Of a DNA stretch of 64,000 nucleotides, positions 43,262-53,033 are shown piece by piece (position 1 is the stretch's first letter; each line of letters opens with the position of its first letter). The notes under the pieces are model-generated. The model worked only from the letters and a program-made list of their open reading frames with translations. It searched no databases and had not been told where the DNA came from. Origin of the DNA: Murdochiella sp. Marseille-P8839 (GTDB lineage: Bacteria; Bacillota; Clostridia; Tissierellales; Peptoniphilaceae). The translations under genes were made by a program, and so were the position numbers. The stretch is from positions 177,454 to 241,453 of the forward strand of contig JAIKLF010000004.1 in assembly GCA_019753405.1 (NCBI GenBank). Reading direction: 5' to 3'.

Positions 43262-43819
43262 CTAAAATCCACCAAATGCATTAAACGGAAAATAGCGAAA
43301 TACCGCGCACCCTACGACGGATCGCAGGGGAATCGTACCGAAATAGCGGCTGTCCCGGCTCGCGCCTTCTTCGCGATTATCGCCCAAAACAAAGAGTTCA
43401 TCTTTTCCCACCAGCCATTCCACCTTATCTCGAGTATGCGTATAACTGGTGTTAATATAGGGTTCTTCCAAGCGCTTTCCGTTGATATAGACCATGCCGT
43501 CTTCAATCTGTACATATTCATCCGGAAGAGCCACCACACGCTTAATGTAGTCCCGATTCTCGTCCGGAGCATGGAAAACCACGACATCGCCGCGTTTCAA
43601 TCCTTCCGCGGTGATTCCTTGCTTAAAGACAAACAGGCGGTCGCCGTTATGCAGGGTGTCTTCCATAGAAGACCCCTCCACAACGGTGCTCGCCACAATA
43701 AAATGCGTAATCAAAAAAGCAATTGCGATGGCTACGACAATTATACGAATCGCTTCCAACGCCTTAACTTCACGTTCCGCACGCCGCTTCGACGTGTGAT
43801 GAGGGCTGGGGGTTCTCAT
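43262..43819 (-). CDS. lepB: Signal peptidase I, standard size
   Basis: 185 residues: basic N-terminus, one membrane helix (about 25-46), then the catalytic domain outside. Ser51 in EGSSMEDTL is the nucleophile and Lys93 in YIKRVVALP the general base. [17 protein letters not shown] is the box E signature. It removes Sec signal peptides. It is encoded 16 bp downstream of a second, much larger signal peptidase, so two paralogues are co-expressed. Confidence 0.95.
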   Translation of the reverse strand: MRTPSPHHTSKRRAEREVKALEAIRIIVVAIAIAFLITHFIVASTVVEGSSMEDTLHNGDRLFVFKQGITAEGLKRGDVVVFHAPDENRDYIKRVVALPDEYVQIEDGMVYINGKRLEEPYINTSYTHTRDKVEWLVGKDELFVLGDNREEGASRDSRYFGTIPLRSVVGCAVFRYFPFNAFGGF

Positions 43820-43835
43820 ACTTTCCTCGTTATCG

Positions 43836-45218
43836 TTAATACATGAGCATCATCTTGGTGATCGGCCAAATACGTAAACGCGAAACTGCTTTGATATGCT
43901 CCGCCAAAACAGGACCGAAAAGACGACTGTCGTTGCTGGCGCCGGTCCCGCGATTATCGCCCAAAACGAAATACTCGTTATTGCCCAATGTCCACTTTGC
44001 ATTGGCATAGGAGACGGTTTCCTGATCCGTGTAAAACTCTTTCATCCATTTCCCATTGATGAACACTTTACCGTCCTGAATTTCTACCGTCTCTCCCGGC
44101 AAGCCGATCAGGCGCTTGACATAAAACTCGTTCAGATCGGGGGAGTCAATAATCAGAACATCACCGCGCTTGTAGTTTTTGAAGTACGTTGGAATTTTAC
44201 TGACCAACAAAAAGTCGCCGTTGTGTAAGGTCGGCTCCATCGAGGTGCCGCTGACGGTGGTCGCCCCTCCGACAAAAAAGCGAATGACAATGGCTAACAG
44301 CAAGGCCACGGAAATCGGCAAAATCCAGTTGAAAAAGACTCCACGAAAGCCTTTAGCTTCCGTTTTTTTGTCTTCCGCTTCCTCATCGGCATAAGCCGGC
44401 GTCGGATTTGCCGTGTGCGGCTTGTCCTCGCCAAATGGCCAAATTCTTTTCTGTTTCGCAGTATCCTGCGCATCGATCGTAGAGCTGTTATTGACGGTTA
44501 CCACTTCCGGAATTTCTTTGTCGCTTTCGTCAGCCGATATCTCCTCCGGATGAACCGCGGAGAACACCTGCGTCTGATCCGCATCGAACGCCTCTTCCTC
44601 CACACCCGGAAGAACAATGGTCAGATCTTCTGTATCGTCTTCGTAAGGATTATCTTTCCTCTCGTTCGGGAGTGCTTTCTCCATTGATTCGGAAACGACT
44701 TCCTCTTCTGTCGGTGTCGGTTCCGGTTCTTCCTCTTTCGGTACGATGATCACCGAAGCCGCCGGCGTCGCTTCCCACGGTTTCTCTGTCGGTTTCGGTT
44801 CCATTATTGTCTCATCGGGGTTCAAAGAATCCGAATACAGAACATCCGGAATCGGTGCTTCGCGATTCAGCATTTCCGCCTCGCGCGCACTTCGCTCAGC
44901 GCGTTGCTCCTGCTCCAGTTTTTCTTTTGTTTTCTCGGAGAGATGATCGTCCAGATAGCGCCGAAGATCGCGAATACCGCGCTTCGCGCTTTTCGGCGAT
45001 TCATTCGATTGTCCAACGGAAATCGGAGGGATAACAGGCCCTAAATCCGGTTCTTCCGGCGGTTCCGATTCACTTGTTGATTCTACGGCTATCTCTGCCG
45101 CCGATTCGGCGGCTTCGAACGAAGGTTTTGTTGTCTGATCCGATTCTTTTTCCGGTTCTTCTTCCATAAATATGGCATCCAGCGAAAGCAAGCGCCGGTT
45201 GTTCTGTTCTTTCGTCAT
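43836..45218 (-). CDS. lepB: Signal peptidase I with long acidic cytoplasmic extension
   Basis: 460 residues from the second ATG (45218), which is better spaced from GGAGAGG than the ATG at 45236. About 290 N-terminal residues are acidic, Pro/Ser/Glu-rich and probably disordered, with one short basic helix (GIRDLRRYLDDHLSEKTKEK). A single membrane helix (about 297-315) leads to a complete catalytic domain: Ser326 in SGTSMEPTL and Lys368 in FYVKRLIGLP, and LGDNRGTGASNDSR. The extension precedes the only membrane helix, so it should face the cytoplasm. Typical enzymes have 10-40 residues there. Confidence 0.9.
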   Translation of the reverse strand: MTKEQNNRRLLSLDAIFMEEEPEKESDQTTKPSFEAAESAAEIAVESTSESEPPEEPDLGPVIPPISVGQSNESPKSAKRGIRDLRRYLDDHLSEKTKEKLEQEQRAERSAREAEMLNREAPIPDVLYSDSLNPDETIMEPKPTEKPWEATPAASVIIVPKEEEPEPTPTEEEVVSESMEKALPNERKDNPYEDDTEDLTIVLPGVEEEAFDADQTQVFSAVHPEEISADESDKEIPEVVTVNNSSTIDAQDTAKQKRIWPFGEDKPHTANPTPAYADEEAEDKKTEAKGFRGVFFNWILPISVALLLAIVIRFFVGGATTVSGTSMEPTLHNGDFLLVSKIPTYFKNYKRGDVLIIDSPDLNEFYVKRLIGLPGETVEIQDGKVFINGKWMKEFYTDQETVSYANAKWTLGNNEYFVLGDNRGTGASNDSRLFGPVLAEHIKAVSRLRIWPITKMMLMY

Positions 45219-45254
45219 CGCACACTGCCTCTCCATTCATCAATCGTCGCAATC

Positions 45255-45263
45255 AGTATAGCA
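45255..45263 (-). promoter_or_regulatory. Extended -10 promoter of the lepB-lepB-lepA unit
   Basis: TGCTATACT on the minus strand, an extended -10, without a clear -35. It lies 37 bp before the lepB start and after the rpsT terminator. Confidence 0.5.
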
Positions 45264-45285
45264 CAGCGCGCGACGAAAAAAGCGC

Positions 45286-45318
45286 ATAAAAAAAGAGCGG
45301 TTATGAAGAAACCGCTCC
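45286..45318 (-). terminator. rpsT terminator
   Basis: GAGCGGTT/AACCGCTC stem (45295-45302, 45310-45317) with T7 on the minus strand, 14 bp after the rpsT stop. Confidence 0.9.
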
Positions 45319-45331
45319 TTTCCATTCGACC

Positions 45332-45601
45332 TTATTGCGCAGCAACGACGTTCAGGCGCTTTTGCAAACGGCTGACGGTACGGCTTGCCGCATTCTTTGA
45401 ATATGCAATCTGTAACGAAGCGCGCTTCAGCTTGCGGTCAATCACCTTTAACAGCTCTTGCGCTTCCTGAGGTGAGTTCGCCTCTAACGCCGCATCAAAC
45501 TTTTTGATGTAGGTTTTAATCTCGGAACGCTTGCTGCGGTTGCGCAGACGATTGCGTTTAGCAATGTCAATTCTCTTTTTTGCCGACTTAATATTGGCCA
45601 A
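45332..45601 (-). CDS. rpsT: 30S ribosomal protein S20
   Basis: 89 residues from a TTG start at 45601, preceded by AAAGGAGGTGA. The protein (ANIKSAKKRIDIAKRNRLRN...) is all-helical, basic, and ends with VSRLQKRLNVVAA, the usual S20 pattern. A longer open frame exists but the ribosome site and S20 alignment fix the TTG. Rare starts are common for rpsT because it autoregulates its translation. It has its own promoter within holA and a terminator just downstream. Confidence 0.96.
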   Translation of the reverse strand: MANIKSAKKRIDIAKRNRLRNRSKRSEIKTYIKKFDAALEANSPQEAQELLKVIDRKLKRASLQIAYSKNAASRTVSRLQKRLNVVAAQ

Positions 45602-45650
45602 TTCGCTCACCTCCTTTGGTAGCATGAGATCTTTTTTTCGATACCTGAAA

Positions 45651-45679
45651 AGTCTACCACAATCTTGTGATCTATGCAA
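45651..45679 (-). promoter_or_regulatory. rpsT promoter
   Basis: TTGCAT (45674-45679), 17-bp spacer, TAGACT (45651-45656) on the minus strand, 50 bp before the start. Confidence 0.6.
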
Positions 45680-45695
45680 ATCAAAACAAGCAAAT

Positions 45696-46733
45696 TTACG
45701 CTTTCCGACAATCCAGAGAAAGGGCAAAACGTTCCAGCTCCGGCTCAAGGTGAAATACCTGCGTTTTCATCCGCCTTTCCATCGAAAAGAGACGGTCATG
45801 ATAAGCAAGCAGTTCTTTTTCGGTATAATTCTGCACACCCCGGCGCAATTTACCATATTCAAAAGACGATAATTTTAAGCGAGCTTGGCCGTCCCGCGGT
45901 GAAAGGCGCATGCCTTCGGCGCGCTTCACCCCGATCATATTGCGAATTTGCCTTACGATCATGTAGAACAGGCGAAACGGATCCTCCCCCAAGGATTCAT
46001 ATCCCTTAATGAGAGCGCAGGCGCTCGCCGATCGTCGATCGTTGATCGCATCCATCAGCGCAAAAATGTTACGCTCGGACGGAGAAATCAGCGCTTCTTC
46101 GGCATCCCGACGATACAAACGGCCGTCTTTGGCCAATGCAGCGGTGGACTCCACGAGATTTTCCACATCATAGAGTGTTTTTTCCGCACGCGGATCAAGA
46201 TATTCGCTGGACGTCAGCAAAAGTGGCAAAACACCTTCTTCCACGAGGATGCCGCGTTGCTTCAATTTCTTTGTCACAAAGCGATGCAATTCCTGTTCTG
46301 TCAGCCGTGAAAGCGAAATGCGCTGTAAATCAGGCTCCATCTGCTTCAGGATTTTTCCACGAAACGGCTTGTCTCCCACAAATCCAAGAACGAGCAACAC
46401 ATGTGGTGGACGATGCAAAACACTCTCACACAGCGTCGTCAACAGCTCCTCATTCTTTTGCAGGGCTTCTTTTTGCAAAGGTACATTTTCCACAACGACC
46501 ACTCGCCGTTCACCCATGAGTGGCAGTGTTTCCAAAGCGGAAATTAACGTTTCCGATGAAAGTGTACGGGCATCCAGATGCTCATAGTTAAACGACAGAA
46601 AATTTCCGCCCAGCACATCGTTTTGGAGCACGTTTTTGAGCATTTCCCAAAGATACGGTTCCTCAATACAGCAAAGAAGCACTTGTCCGGGTTCGCCCCG
46701 ATCCACATGGGAGAGCCAGTCCACGTAATTCAT
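45696..46733 (-). CDS. holA: DNA polymerase III delta subunit
   Basis: 345 residues. The delta subunit opens the sliding clamp in the clamp loader. Family traits are the weakly conserved AAA-like N-terminal domain (VLLCCIEEPYLWEMLK), RRVVVVENV, the ALMDAINDRRSASACALIKG helix region and the C-terminal collar with LAYHDRLFSMERRMK. It is 18 bp after potD and is followed by rpsT, a common holA-rpsT neighbourhood. Confidence 0.93.
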   Translation of the reverse strand: MNYVDWLSHVDRGEPGQVLLCCIEEPYLWEMLKNVLQNDVLGGNFLSFNYEHLDARTLSSETLISALETLPLMGERRVVVVENVPLQKEALQKNEELLTTLCESVLHRPPHVLLVLGFVGDKPFRGKILKQMEPDLQRISLSRLTEQELHRFVTKKLKQRGILVEEGVLPLLLTSSEYLDPRAEKTLYDVENLVESTAALAKDGRLYRRDAEEALISPSERNIFALMDAINDRRSASACALIKGYESLGEDPFRLFYMIVRQIRNMIGVKRAEGMRLSPRDGQARLKLSSFEYGKLRRGVQNYTEKELLAYHDRLFSMERRMKTQVFHLEPELERFALSLDCRKA

Positions 46734-46751
46734 GTGTCCTCCTTTGCTCGT

Positions 46752-47810
46752 TTACTGATTCTTGACGTCCTGCCAAAGCTGATCATAAAGATGCACGGCA
46801 TCTCCGATGTATTCAAATACTTCGTATTTCTCATAGGCCTTCGGATCCGGATAAGCCACCGGAGAATTGCGCATTTCTTCCGGCAAAAGTGCTCGACCCG
46901 CTTCACTCGGAAGCGAATAGCCGACCCATTCCGCATTCTGTGCCATGACATCCGGACGCAACATATAATTGATGAATTTCTCGGCATTTTCCTTGTTCTG
47001 TGCACCTTTGGGAACGGCAAACACATCAAACCAGAGATTGCCGCCTTCCGGAGGATTGACAAAGTCCAGATCCGGATTTTCCTGCATAGCGGCGTAGGCA
47101 TCCCCTGAATACATGACCGCCAGCGCATTCTCGCCATTGATCATCAAGTCTCGAATTTCATCGATAAGATACGCGTAAACGAGCGGATATTGGCGAATTA
47201 AATCCTCCTTCGCCGCATTCAGCTGCTGCGGATCCGTGGAGTTCACGGAAGCACCCAAACGAACCAGAGCCACCATTAGTGAGTCGCGCGAGGAATCCAG
47301 CATGATGATTTGGCGCGTATAGTCCGGATCCCATAGAATATCCCAGGATTTTACCGGCTCCTTCACCATCTTCTTGTTATACAGGATACCTACCGTGCCC
47401 CAAAAATAGGGCGCGGAATAGCGTTGTTCCGGATCAAACGGCTGATGGAGAAAAGAGCGATCAATGTATTGCATATTCGGAATCCGGCTATAGTCCAGCG
47501 GAAGCAACATATCCTCCTGCACCATACGCTGGAGCATATATTCCGAGGGCACAATGACATCATACGTCGTTCCACCGTTCTTCAGCTTGACATACAAATC
47601 CTCATTGGTGGCGAAGTTGGAATAGATGACATCAATGCCCGTCTCGTCTTCAAAGCGATGGACAAGTTCGGGATCAATGTATTCCCCCCAGTTGTAGACA
47701 TTGACCTGTTGCTTCGCGCTTCGGGCATCCTTCCCCATGCCGCAGCCATATAGCGTGGCGGAAAGAAGGAATACAAACGCCACAATAATCGTCAACCGTA
47801 CGCGTTTCAT
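46752..47810 (-). CDS. potD: Spermidine/putrescine-binding lipoprotein
   Basis: 352 residues with a signal peptide and lipobox LYGC (Cys about 23), so anchored outside. The binding-protein fold has VNVYNWGEYIDPELVHRFEDETG, the typical PotD opening, plus YDVIVPSEYMLQRM and AVMYSGDAYAAMQENPDL. Acidic and aromatic residues lining the cleft bind polyamines. It is the last gene of potABCD and overlaps potC by 4 bp. Confidence 0.95.
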   Translation of the reverse strand: MKRVRLTIIVAFVFLLSATLYGCGMGKDARSAKQQVNVYNWGEYIDPELVHRFEDETGIDVIYSNFATNEDLYVKLKNGGTTYDVIVPSEYMLQRMVQEDMLLPLDYSRIPNMQYIDRSFLHQPFDPEQRYSAPYFWGTVGILYNKKMVKEPVKSWDILWDPDYTRQIIMLDSSRDSLMVALVRLGASVNSTDPQQLNAAKEDLIRQYPLVYAYLIDEIRDLMINGENALAVMYSGDAYAAMQENPDLDFVNPPEGGNLWFDVFAVPKGAQNKENAEKFINYMLRPDVMAQNAEWVGYSLPSEAGRALLPEEMRNSPVAYPDPKAYEKYEVFEYIGDAVHLYDQLWQDVKNQ

Positions 47811-48583
47811 GGCATCTCCTTTCCATGAATGGTGCGCCAGTTGGTTGCTAAAAGCAACAGGAACATGGCCACAAACATCATGGCGGATAAAGCGTTGACT
47901 TCAGGATTGATTCCGCGACGTGCCATGGAATACACCAAGGTCGATACCGTCTCGACGCCATTTCCGGCATTGAAAAAGGTAATGACAAAATCGTCAATGG
48001 ACATCGTAAAGCCCATCAAGGCACCGGAAATAATGCCGCTTTTAAGAAACGGCAGAATTACATAGCGCAAGGTCTGCCAAGGTGTAGCGCCCAGGTCCAT
48101 GGATGCTTCCGCCAGCTCCAATGGCATCTGTTTCAGGCGCGGCAGAATGGACAACACAATGTAGGGAATCTCAAAGGCGATGTGCGATAAGAGAATCGTT
48201 AGATAGCCCGGGGTCATATGCAAAAAACCGAACAGGGCCATAAAGCCGATGGCGGTCACAATGTCGGGGTTGAGCACAATCACCTGATTGATGAGATGCA
48301 CAGCTACGCGACGTCGCCGTGAAAACCAGTATATGCCAATGGTTCCGAAGGTTGCGATCGCCGTAGCGATGACCGTGGCAAAGAGGGCAATGGACACCGT
48401 GTTCTTGAGCGCATTCAAGATTTCCTGATTATGCATCAACGAATGATACCAGTGCAGCGAAAAGCCTTCCCATGCTCCACGCGTGTGGCCGCTGTTAAAG
48501 GAAAAGACAATCAGTACAACAATCGGCGCATAGAGGAACGCATAAAGCAGAAAAAGAAATACGCGCCTAAATCCTTTAGACAT
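47807..48583 (-). CDS. potC: Spermidine/putrescine permease PotC
   Basis: 258 residues with six membrane helices. The EAA loop, which contacts the ATPase, reads EASMDLGATPWQTLRYVILPFLKSGI. The start overlaps potB by 8 bp and the end overlaps potD by 4 bp. It forms the pore with PotB. Confidence 0.95.
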   Translation of the reverse strand: MSKGFRRVFLFLLYAFLYAPIVVLIVFSFNSGHTRGAWEGFSLHWYHSLMHNQEILNALKNTVSIALFATVIATAIATFGTIGIYWFSRRRRVAVHLINQVIVLNPDIVTAIGFMALFGFLHMTPGYLTILLSHIAFEIPYIVLSILPRLKQMPLELAEASMDLGATPWQTLRYVILPFLKSGIISGALMGFTMSIDDFVITFFNAGNGVETVSTLVYSMARRGINPEVNALSAMMFVAMFLLLLATNWRTIHGKEMP

Positions 48584-49445
48584 CGCTGACCTCCTCCTGC
48601 TCTTCCGCCACCAAGGCTAAATCCTGCGCCGTGACGACACTGCCCTGTGCATGCGTTTTTTCCTCTCTGCCGAAGAACAGCGAGAGTACGAGAAACACCA
48701 TTAAAATCATGGCCATGGCGGAGCCGTATTGCCAGTTTCCGGTGACGGTAAATTGCTGTTGAATGACGTTTCCGATAAGATTTGTCTTATTGCCGCCCAA
48801 AAGGGACGTAATTTCAAAGGTGGCAATGGCAGGAATGAAAACCATCGAAAAGCCGGAAGCCACACCGGGAAGCGAAAGCGGCAACGTTACGCGCAAAAAC
48901 GCCTGCCTCTTGTTGGCGCCCAGATCATCGGCCGCTTCCAAAAGCGCAGGATCCATTTTTTCCAGCGACGTGAAAATAGGCAATATCATGAACGGTAAAA
49001 AGTTATACACCATGCCCAGGATGACCGCCGTCTCCGTATACAACAGATCCGTCGGTGCGAGACCGATGCTCGTAAGAAAGGTGTTCAAAATGCCGCCACG
49101 CGAAAGAATGGTGATCCAGGCGTAGGTGCGCAGCAGGAAGTTCATCCACATCGGAATCATTACCAGCATCAACAACATGGGACGTATGCGCGCATTGGCC
49201 TTCGCCATGAAATAGGCCATGGGATAGCCCAAAAGAAAGCAGATCACGGTCGAAATAAACGCCAAGCGTAGCGATTTCCCCAGCGTGGCTGTCGCGTTGC
49301 CGGCGAAAAAACGCCGAAAGTTATCCAAGGTCCACTGTCCATCTGCCGTCGTCAGAGCATAGTAAACAATCATGCCCATGGGGACCAATACAAAAATCAC
49401 CGCCCAAAGTAAATAAGGGGCACTTAAACGACGGTATCGCTTCAT
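48576..49445 (-). CDS. potB: Spermidine/putrescine permease PotB
   Basis: 289 residues from ATG 49445, which overlaps the potA stop by 4 bp; the earlier in-frame start would overlap potA more deeply. Six helices; the EAA loop is [25 protein letters not shown]. The C-terminal 30 residues are an acidic, charged tail ([11 protein letters not shown]) not usual for PotB. Confidence 0.95.
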   Translation of the reverse strand: MKRYRRLSAPYLLWAVIFVLVPMGMIVYYALTTADGQWTLDNFRRFFAGNATATLGKSLRLAFISTVICFLLGYPMAYFMAKANARIRPMLLMLVMIPMWMNFLLRTYAWITILSRGGILNTFLTSIGLAPTDLLYTETAVILGMVYNFLPFMILPIFTSLEKMDPALLEAADDLGANKRQAFLRVTLPLSLPGVASGFSMVFIPAIATFEITSLLGGNKTNLIGNVIQQQFTVTGNWQYGSAMAMILMVFLVLSLFFGREEKTHAQGSVVTAQDLALVAEEQEEVSDV

Positions 49446-50494
49446 CGCTGCACCCCTTGCGGTGATGAGCGGTGCATGACCTGAATGAGGTCGGGGGCAA
49501 TGACAATGCCCACTCGACTTCCCACTTCCATCGCCTTTGTGCTCTGACTCTTGTAACATTCGCCGTTAACATCAATTTCCATTTCGTAATGGACGCCGCG
49601 GAACAGACAGCTTTCTACCACACCTACCAGCATCCCCTTTTCAGGCGCGACCAGCTCCAGATCTTCCGGACGCAAAACGATGTCGACCGCTTCTTCCGGG
49701 GCAAAGCCCTTATCGACGCACACAAAGCGATGACCGGAAAAGCTCACGTCAAAGTCGGCGTGCATGACGCCTTCGACAATATTGGAATCCCCGATAAAGT
49801 CCGCCACAAAGCGGTTGCGAGGTTCATCGTAAATATCTTTGGGATCGCCCATCTGCTGAATGACACCACCGTTCATCACCACGATGCGATCCGACATGGT
49901 AAGGGCTTCCTCCTGATCATGCGTAACAAAAATAAACGTGATGCCGAGCTCCTGCTGCATACGTTTCAATTCGCCCTGCATTTCTTTTCGCAGCTTGAGA
50001 TCCAACGCGCCGAGCGGTTCGTCCAGAAGTAATACCTCGGGTTCATTCACCAGAGCACGGGCGATCGCGATGCGCTGCTTCTGACCGCCGGAAAGCTGAT
50101 CCACTTTGCGCTTCCCATATCCGGAAAGATTCACTAAGCGCAGCATCCGCTCCACACGTGCTTCCCGTTCGTCTTTTTCTACGCCCTTCATGCGCAAGCC
50201 GAAGCTGACATTTTCTTCCACGTTCATATGGGGAAAAAGGGCATATTGTTGAAACACGGTGTTGAACGGTCGTAAATGTGGCGGGACATGCGTGATGTCT
50301 TTTCCCTCGAAAAGAACTTGCCCGCTATCCGGTTCTTCAAAACCGCCAATAATCCGCAAAATGGTCGTCTTTCCACATCCTGACGGGCCTAAAAGTGTCA
50401 AAAATTCTTCATCCTCAATCGTCAGATCAAAATTCTTCAATACCGTCAGCGCATCAAAGGACTTGCTGATTTGCTTGAGTTGAATTTGCTTCAA
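49442..50494 (-). CDS. potA: Spermidine/putrescine ABC transporter ATPase
   Basis: 350 residues from a TTG start at 50494 with AAAGGA upstream. Walker [11 protein letters not shown]-loop [11 protein letters not shown], signature [15 protein letters not shown], Walker [13 protein letters not shown]-loop THDQEE. A C-terminal TOBE domain (about 275-345) closes the protein. First gene of potABCD; a TTGCTT-N16-TAGAAT promoter lies upstream. Confidence 0.96.
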   Translation of the reverse strand: MKQIQLKQISKSFDALTVLKNFDLTIEDEEFLTLLGPSGCGKTTILRIIGGFEEPDSGQVLFEGKDITHVPPHLRPFNTVFQQYALFPHMNVEENVSFGLRMKGVEKDEREARVERMLRLVNLSGYGKRKVDQLSGGQKQRIAIARALVNEPEVLLLDEPLGALDLKLRKEMQGELKRMQQELGITFIFVTHDQEEALTMSDRIVVMNGGVIQQMGDPKDIYDEPRNRFVADFIGDSNIVEGVMHADFDVSFSGHRFVCVDKGFAPEEAVDIVLRPEDLELVAPEKGMLVGVVESCLFRGVHYEMEIDVNGECYKSQSTKAMEVGSRVGIVIAPDLIQVMHRSSPQGVQR

Positions 50495-50543
50495 TGCGGT
50501 TCCTTTCTGGGCTCTCCCGTTACCTTTGTTTACAGTCTCTCTT

Positions 50544-50571
50544 ATTCTATTGGAGTTCGGCAGAAAAGCAA
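50544..50571 (-). promoter_or_regulatory. potABCD promoter
   Basis: TTGCTT (50566-50571), 16-bp spacer, TAGAAT (50544-50549) on the minus strand, about 50 bp before potA. Confidence 0.5.
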
Positions 50572-50629
50572 ACGGCAAAAGGAAAATTTGAAAAAGACGA
50601 CGATTTTCATCGATTTTTTACGCCAATCG

Positions 50630-50658
50630 TTTTCATTTCCGCATAGAACGAGTATAAT
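50630..50658 (+). promoter_or_regulatory. Promoter of the YjiH-family gene
   Basis: TTTTCA (50630-50635), 17-bp spacer, TATAAT (50653-50658), 72 bp before the start. It is divergent from potABCD. Confidence 0.6.
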
Positions 50659-50730
50659 CGAGACGAAAGAACTTTATCGCAAAGCTCTTGGTCTTATTTC
50701 AACGTTTAACGTAGGTAGAAGGAGGTAATT

Positions 50731-52035
50731 ATGAATACCACCAAATGGTCGGCGAAAGATGTCTGTCTTTTCGTCCTGTACTCCCTGTTCGGCATTTTTA
50801 TGTTCTTTGTGCCGATCGAATTCGGCGGGAAAAAGACCATTCCCATCGATCACATCGTCAATGCCATCAAAGGCATTCCGAATTACGGTCTTATCTTCGG
50901 CACCATCATGATTGTGGCAGGATTGGCGTATGCCATCAAACGCAAGGAATGGGAAGGCGGCGTGGTGCGCAAGATTTTCTTCGCCCTCAAGCTTGTATCC
51001 GCTGTATTTCTGGTCATGCAACTCACCGGCTGGGGTCCTGCCGCTTTGCATGAAAAAGGAATGCTGCCCATGATTTATAATTCCATTCTCGTCTCGGTAA
51101 CCACTATCGTCCCCATCGGTTCGATTTTTCTGGCGTTCTTAATCAGCTTCGGTCTAATGGAATTTATCGGCGTCTTTATGGAACCGGTCATGCGTCCGGT
51201 CTTCAAAACGCCGGGACGCAGCGCCGTCGATGCCGTTGCCTCGTTTGTCGGCAGCTACTCGTTAGCACTTCTCATCACGAACCGTGTCTATCGAGAAGAC
51301 GGTTATACGCAAAAAGAAGCTGCCATCATCGCAACCGGCTTCTCTACGGTCTCGGCAACCTTTATGATTATCGTTGCCAAGACGCTGGATCTGATGGATC
51401 ATTGGCTCTTCTATTTCTGGGCAACACTCATCATCACCTTTATCGTCACTGCAATTACCGTTCGCATTTTCCCGTTAAGTAAAAAGAAAGATATGTACTT
51501 CTCCGGAAAACCAGCGGTCAAAGAAGAGCGCAAAAAGATTACGCTCCACAATGCTATGGAAGAAGCCATGACTGCGTATCATCAGGCACCGTCGCTGTTA
51601 GAAGTCATTAAGATGAACTTCATCGATGGTTTCAAGATGGCGCTTAATATCGCTCCGTCGCTTCTTGGCGTCGGCATGACCGGTCTTCTCATTGCGACCT
51701 ATACGCCGGTCTTCGATATTATCGGCTATATCTTCTATCCCTTTACGGCTTTGTTGCAAGTTCCGGAAGCCCAACTGACCGCAAAAGCATTGTCCTTAAG
51801 TATTGCGGAAATGCTTCTGCCGGCACCACTGGTTGCCGGGGAAGGCATGGCCATCGCTACGCGTATGTTGGTCGCGATTGTCAGCGTTTCGGAAATTCTC
51901 TTCTTCTCTGCTTCCATTCCTTGTATGATGGGTACAGATATTCCGATCAAGTTCAGCGACTATCTCATTATCTGGGTTGAACGTGTCATCCTGAGCATCA
52001 TCCTAGCAGGTGCATTGATGCTCATCGTATTCTAA
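50731..52035 (+). CDS. yjiH: YjiH-family (Gate domain) membrane transporter
   Basis: 434 residues and about ten helices. Two Gate/nucleoside-recognition domains are seen (about 90-200 and 300-420), with GRSAVDAVASFVGSYSLALLITNRVY and AEMLLPAPLVAGEG, typical of YjiH and spore-maturation-like proteins. Such proteins are thought to move nucleosides or small metabolites; no substrate is proven. The start has AGAAGGAGG upstream. It is followed by tpx with a gap of 36 bp. Confidence 0.85.
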   Translation: MNTTKWSAKDVCLFVLYSLFGIFMFFVPIEFGGKKTIPIDHIVNAIKGIPNYGLIFGTIMIVAGLAYAIKRKEWEGGVVRKIFFALKLVSAVFLVMQLTGWGPAALHEKGMLPMIYNSILVSVTTIVPIGSIFLAFLISFGLMEFIGVFMEPVMRPVFKTPGRSAVDAVASFVGSYSLALLITNRVYREDGYTQKEAAIIATGFSTVSATFMIIVAKTLDLMDHWLFYFWATLIITFIVTAITVRIFPLSKKKDMYFSGKPAVKEERKKITLHNAMEEAMTAYHQAPSLLEVIKMNFIDGFKMALNIAPSLLGVGMTGLLIATYTPVFDIIGYIFYPFTALLQVPEAQLTAKALSLSIAEMLLPAPLVAGEGMAIATRMLVAIVSVSEILFFSASIPCMMGTDIPIKFSDYLIIWVERVILSIILAGALMLIVF

Positions 52036-52071
52036 TCGGATCGTTGTACTCTCAAAGAAAAAGGAGAAAAC

Positions 52072-52584
52072 ATGACAAGAACAGGTTATAAAATGGGCGA
52101 TATGCCCTTGACGTTACACGGAAAAGAATTGGCTCCGGGAGATGCCGCTCCTGACTTTACGCTCATCAAGCAAGATTTAAGTCCTCTGCATTTAGCAGAT
52201 CTTGGTGACAAGGTAAAGATTCTCGTTGCCGTTCCTTCGGTGGATACCTCGGTATGCGAACTGGAGACCATTCGGTTTAATGAGGAAGCCGGAAAATTAG
52301 GTGATCAGGCAGTTGTACTCACCGTCTCCCTGGATCTGCCCTTTGCGCAGCAGCGCTTCTGTGCCGCCAAAGGCATCGAGAATGCCATCGTAGCATCCGA
52401 CTATCAACATCGCACTTTCGGTGAAGCCTACGGTGTATTGATTGATGAGCTCATGCTTCTCAATCGCTCGGTTTTCGTTCTGGACGGCAAAAATCAGATC
52501 ACGTATGTGGAATACGTCAAACAGAATACCGAACATCCGAACTATGATGCCGCTCTCGACGCGGCAAAGAAGTTATTAAAGTAA
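52072..52584 (+). CDS. tpx: Thiol peroxidase Tpx
   Basis: 170 residues. An atypical 2-Cys peroxiredoxin reducing peroxides with thioredoxin. Cys62 in PSVDTSVCELE is the peroxidatic residue and Cys97 in QQRFCAAKG the resolving one, a 35-residue spacing as in Tpx. AAAGGAG precedes the ATG. It may share the upstream yjiH promoter. A terminator follows at 52650. Confidence 0.97.
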   Translation: MTRTGYKMGDMPLTLHGKELAPGDAAPDFTLIKQDLSPLHLADLGDKVKILVAVPSVDTSVCELETIRFNEEAGKLGDQAVVLTVSLDLPFAQQRFCAAKGIENAIVASDYQHRTFGEAYGVLIDELMLLNRSVFVLDGKNQITYVEYVKQNTEHPNYDAALDAAKKLLK

Positions 52585-52649
52585 CCGTTTCGTAAGACGA
52601 CGCGGATGACAAGCCTTTTTGCGATTTCGTTTTTTAACCTATAATTAAG

Positions 52650-52680
52650 AAGGCGACCCAACGGGTCGCCTTCCTTTTTT
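52650..52680. terminator. Terminator after tpx
   Basis: AAGGCGACCC/GGGTCGCCTT stem (52650-52659, 52663-52672), loop AAC, then CCTTTTTT on the plus strand. The next gene is convergent. Confidence 0.92.
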
Positions 52681-52707
52681 ATAAAATGCGCCAAACTGCG
52701 ACGCTTT

Positions 52708-53016
52708 TTATTTTTTCTGCACATTTCCATTTTTTTGTGCTTTTTTCTTTTTAATAGCTTCCCATAGTATATCCACCATTCCTGCAGTCATCGCTGCCAT
52801 CATGGCTGTTCTTGCCGGTTTCTCCGGAAGGTGCCATTCTCGAAATAGAAGCGAGAGAACCGGGTGAAAAAAGAAAAGGCAAAAAACAGCGCCCAAAAGA
52901 AGGGCAACATACAGAGGCTTATCTTTGTGCATGCGAAACAAATAAGAAACACAAAAACAAACAGCAAAAAGCTCAACAGCCATCTCAAAAATCGCAAGTG
53001 CATCCACGTAACGCAT
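52708..53016 (-). CDS. Small membrane protein of unknown function
   Basis: 102 residues with three hydrophobic segments (about 5-25, 35-55, 70-85) and a Lys-rich tail (IKKKKAQKNGNVQKK). Cysteine and phenylalanine are frequent in the first two. No family is recognised. It lies 17 bp after thiI on the same strand, so it may be the last gene of the cysteine desulfurase-thiI operon. The reading is weak because A/T-rich sequence can give chance frames, but the gene fills the gap well. Confidence 0.5.
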   Translation of the reverse strand: MRYVDALAIFEMAVELFAVCFCVSYLFRMHKDKPLYVALLLGAVFCLFFFHPVLSLLFREWHLPEKPARTAMMAAMTAGMVDILWEAIKKKKAQKNGNVQKK

Positions 53017-53033
53017 AGAGACCTCACTTTCCT

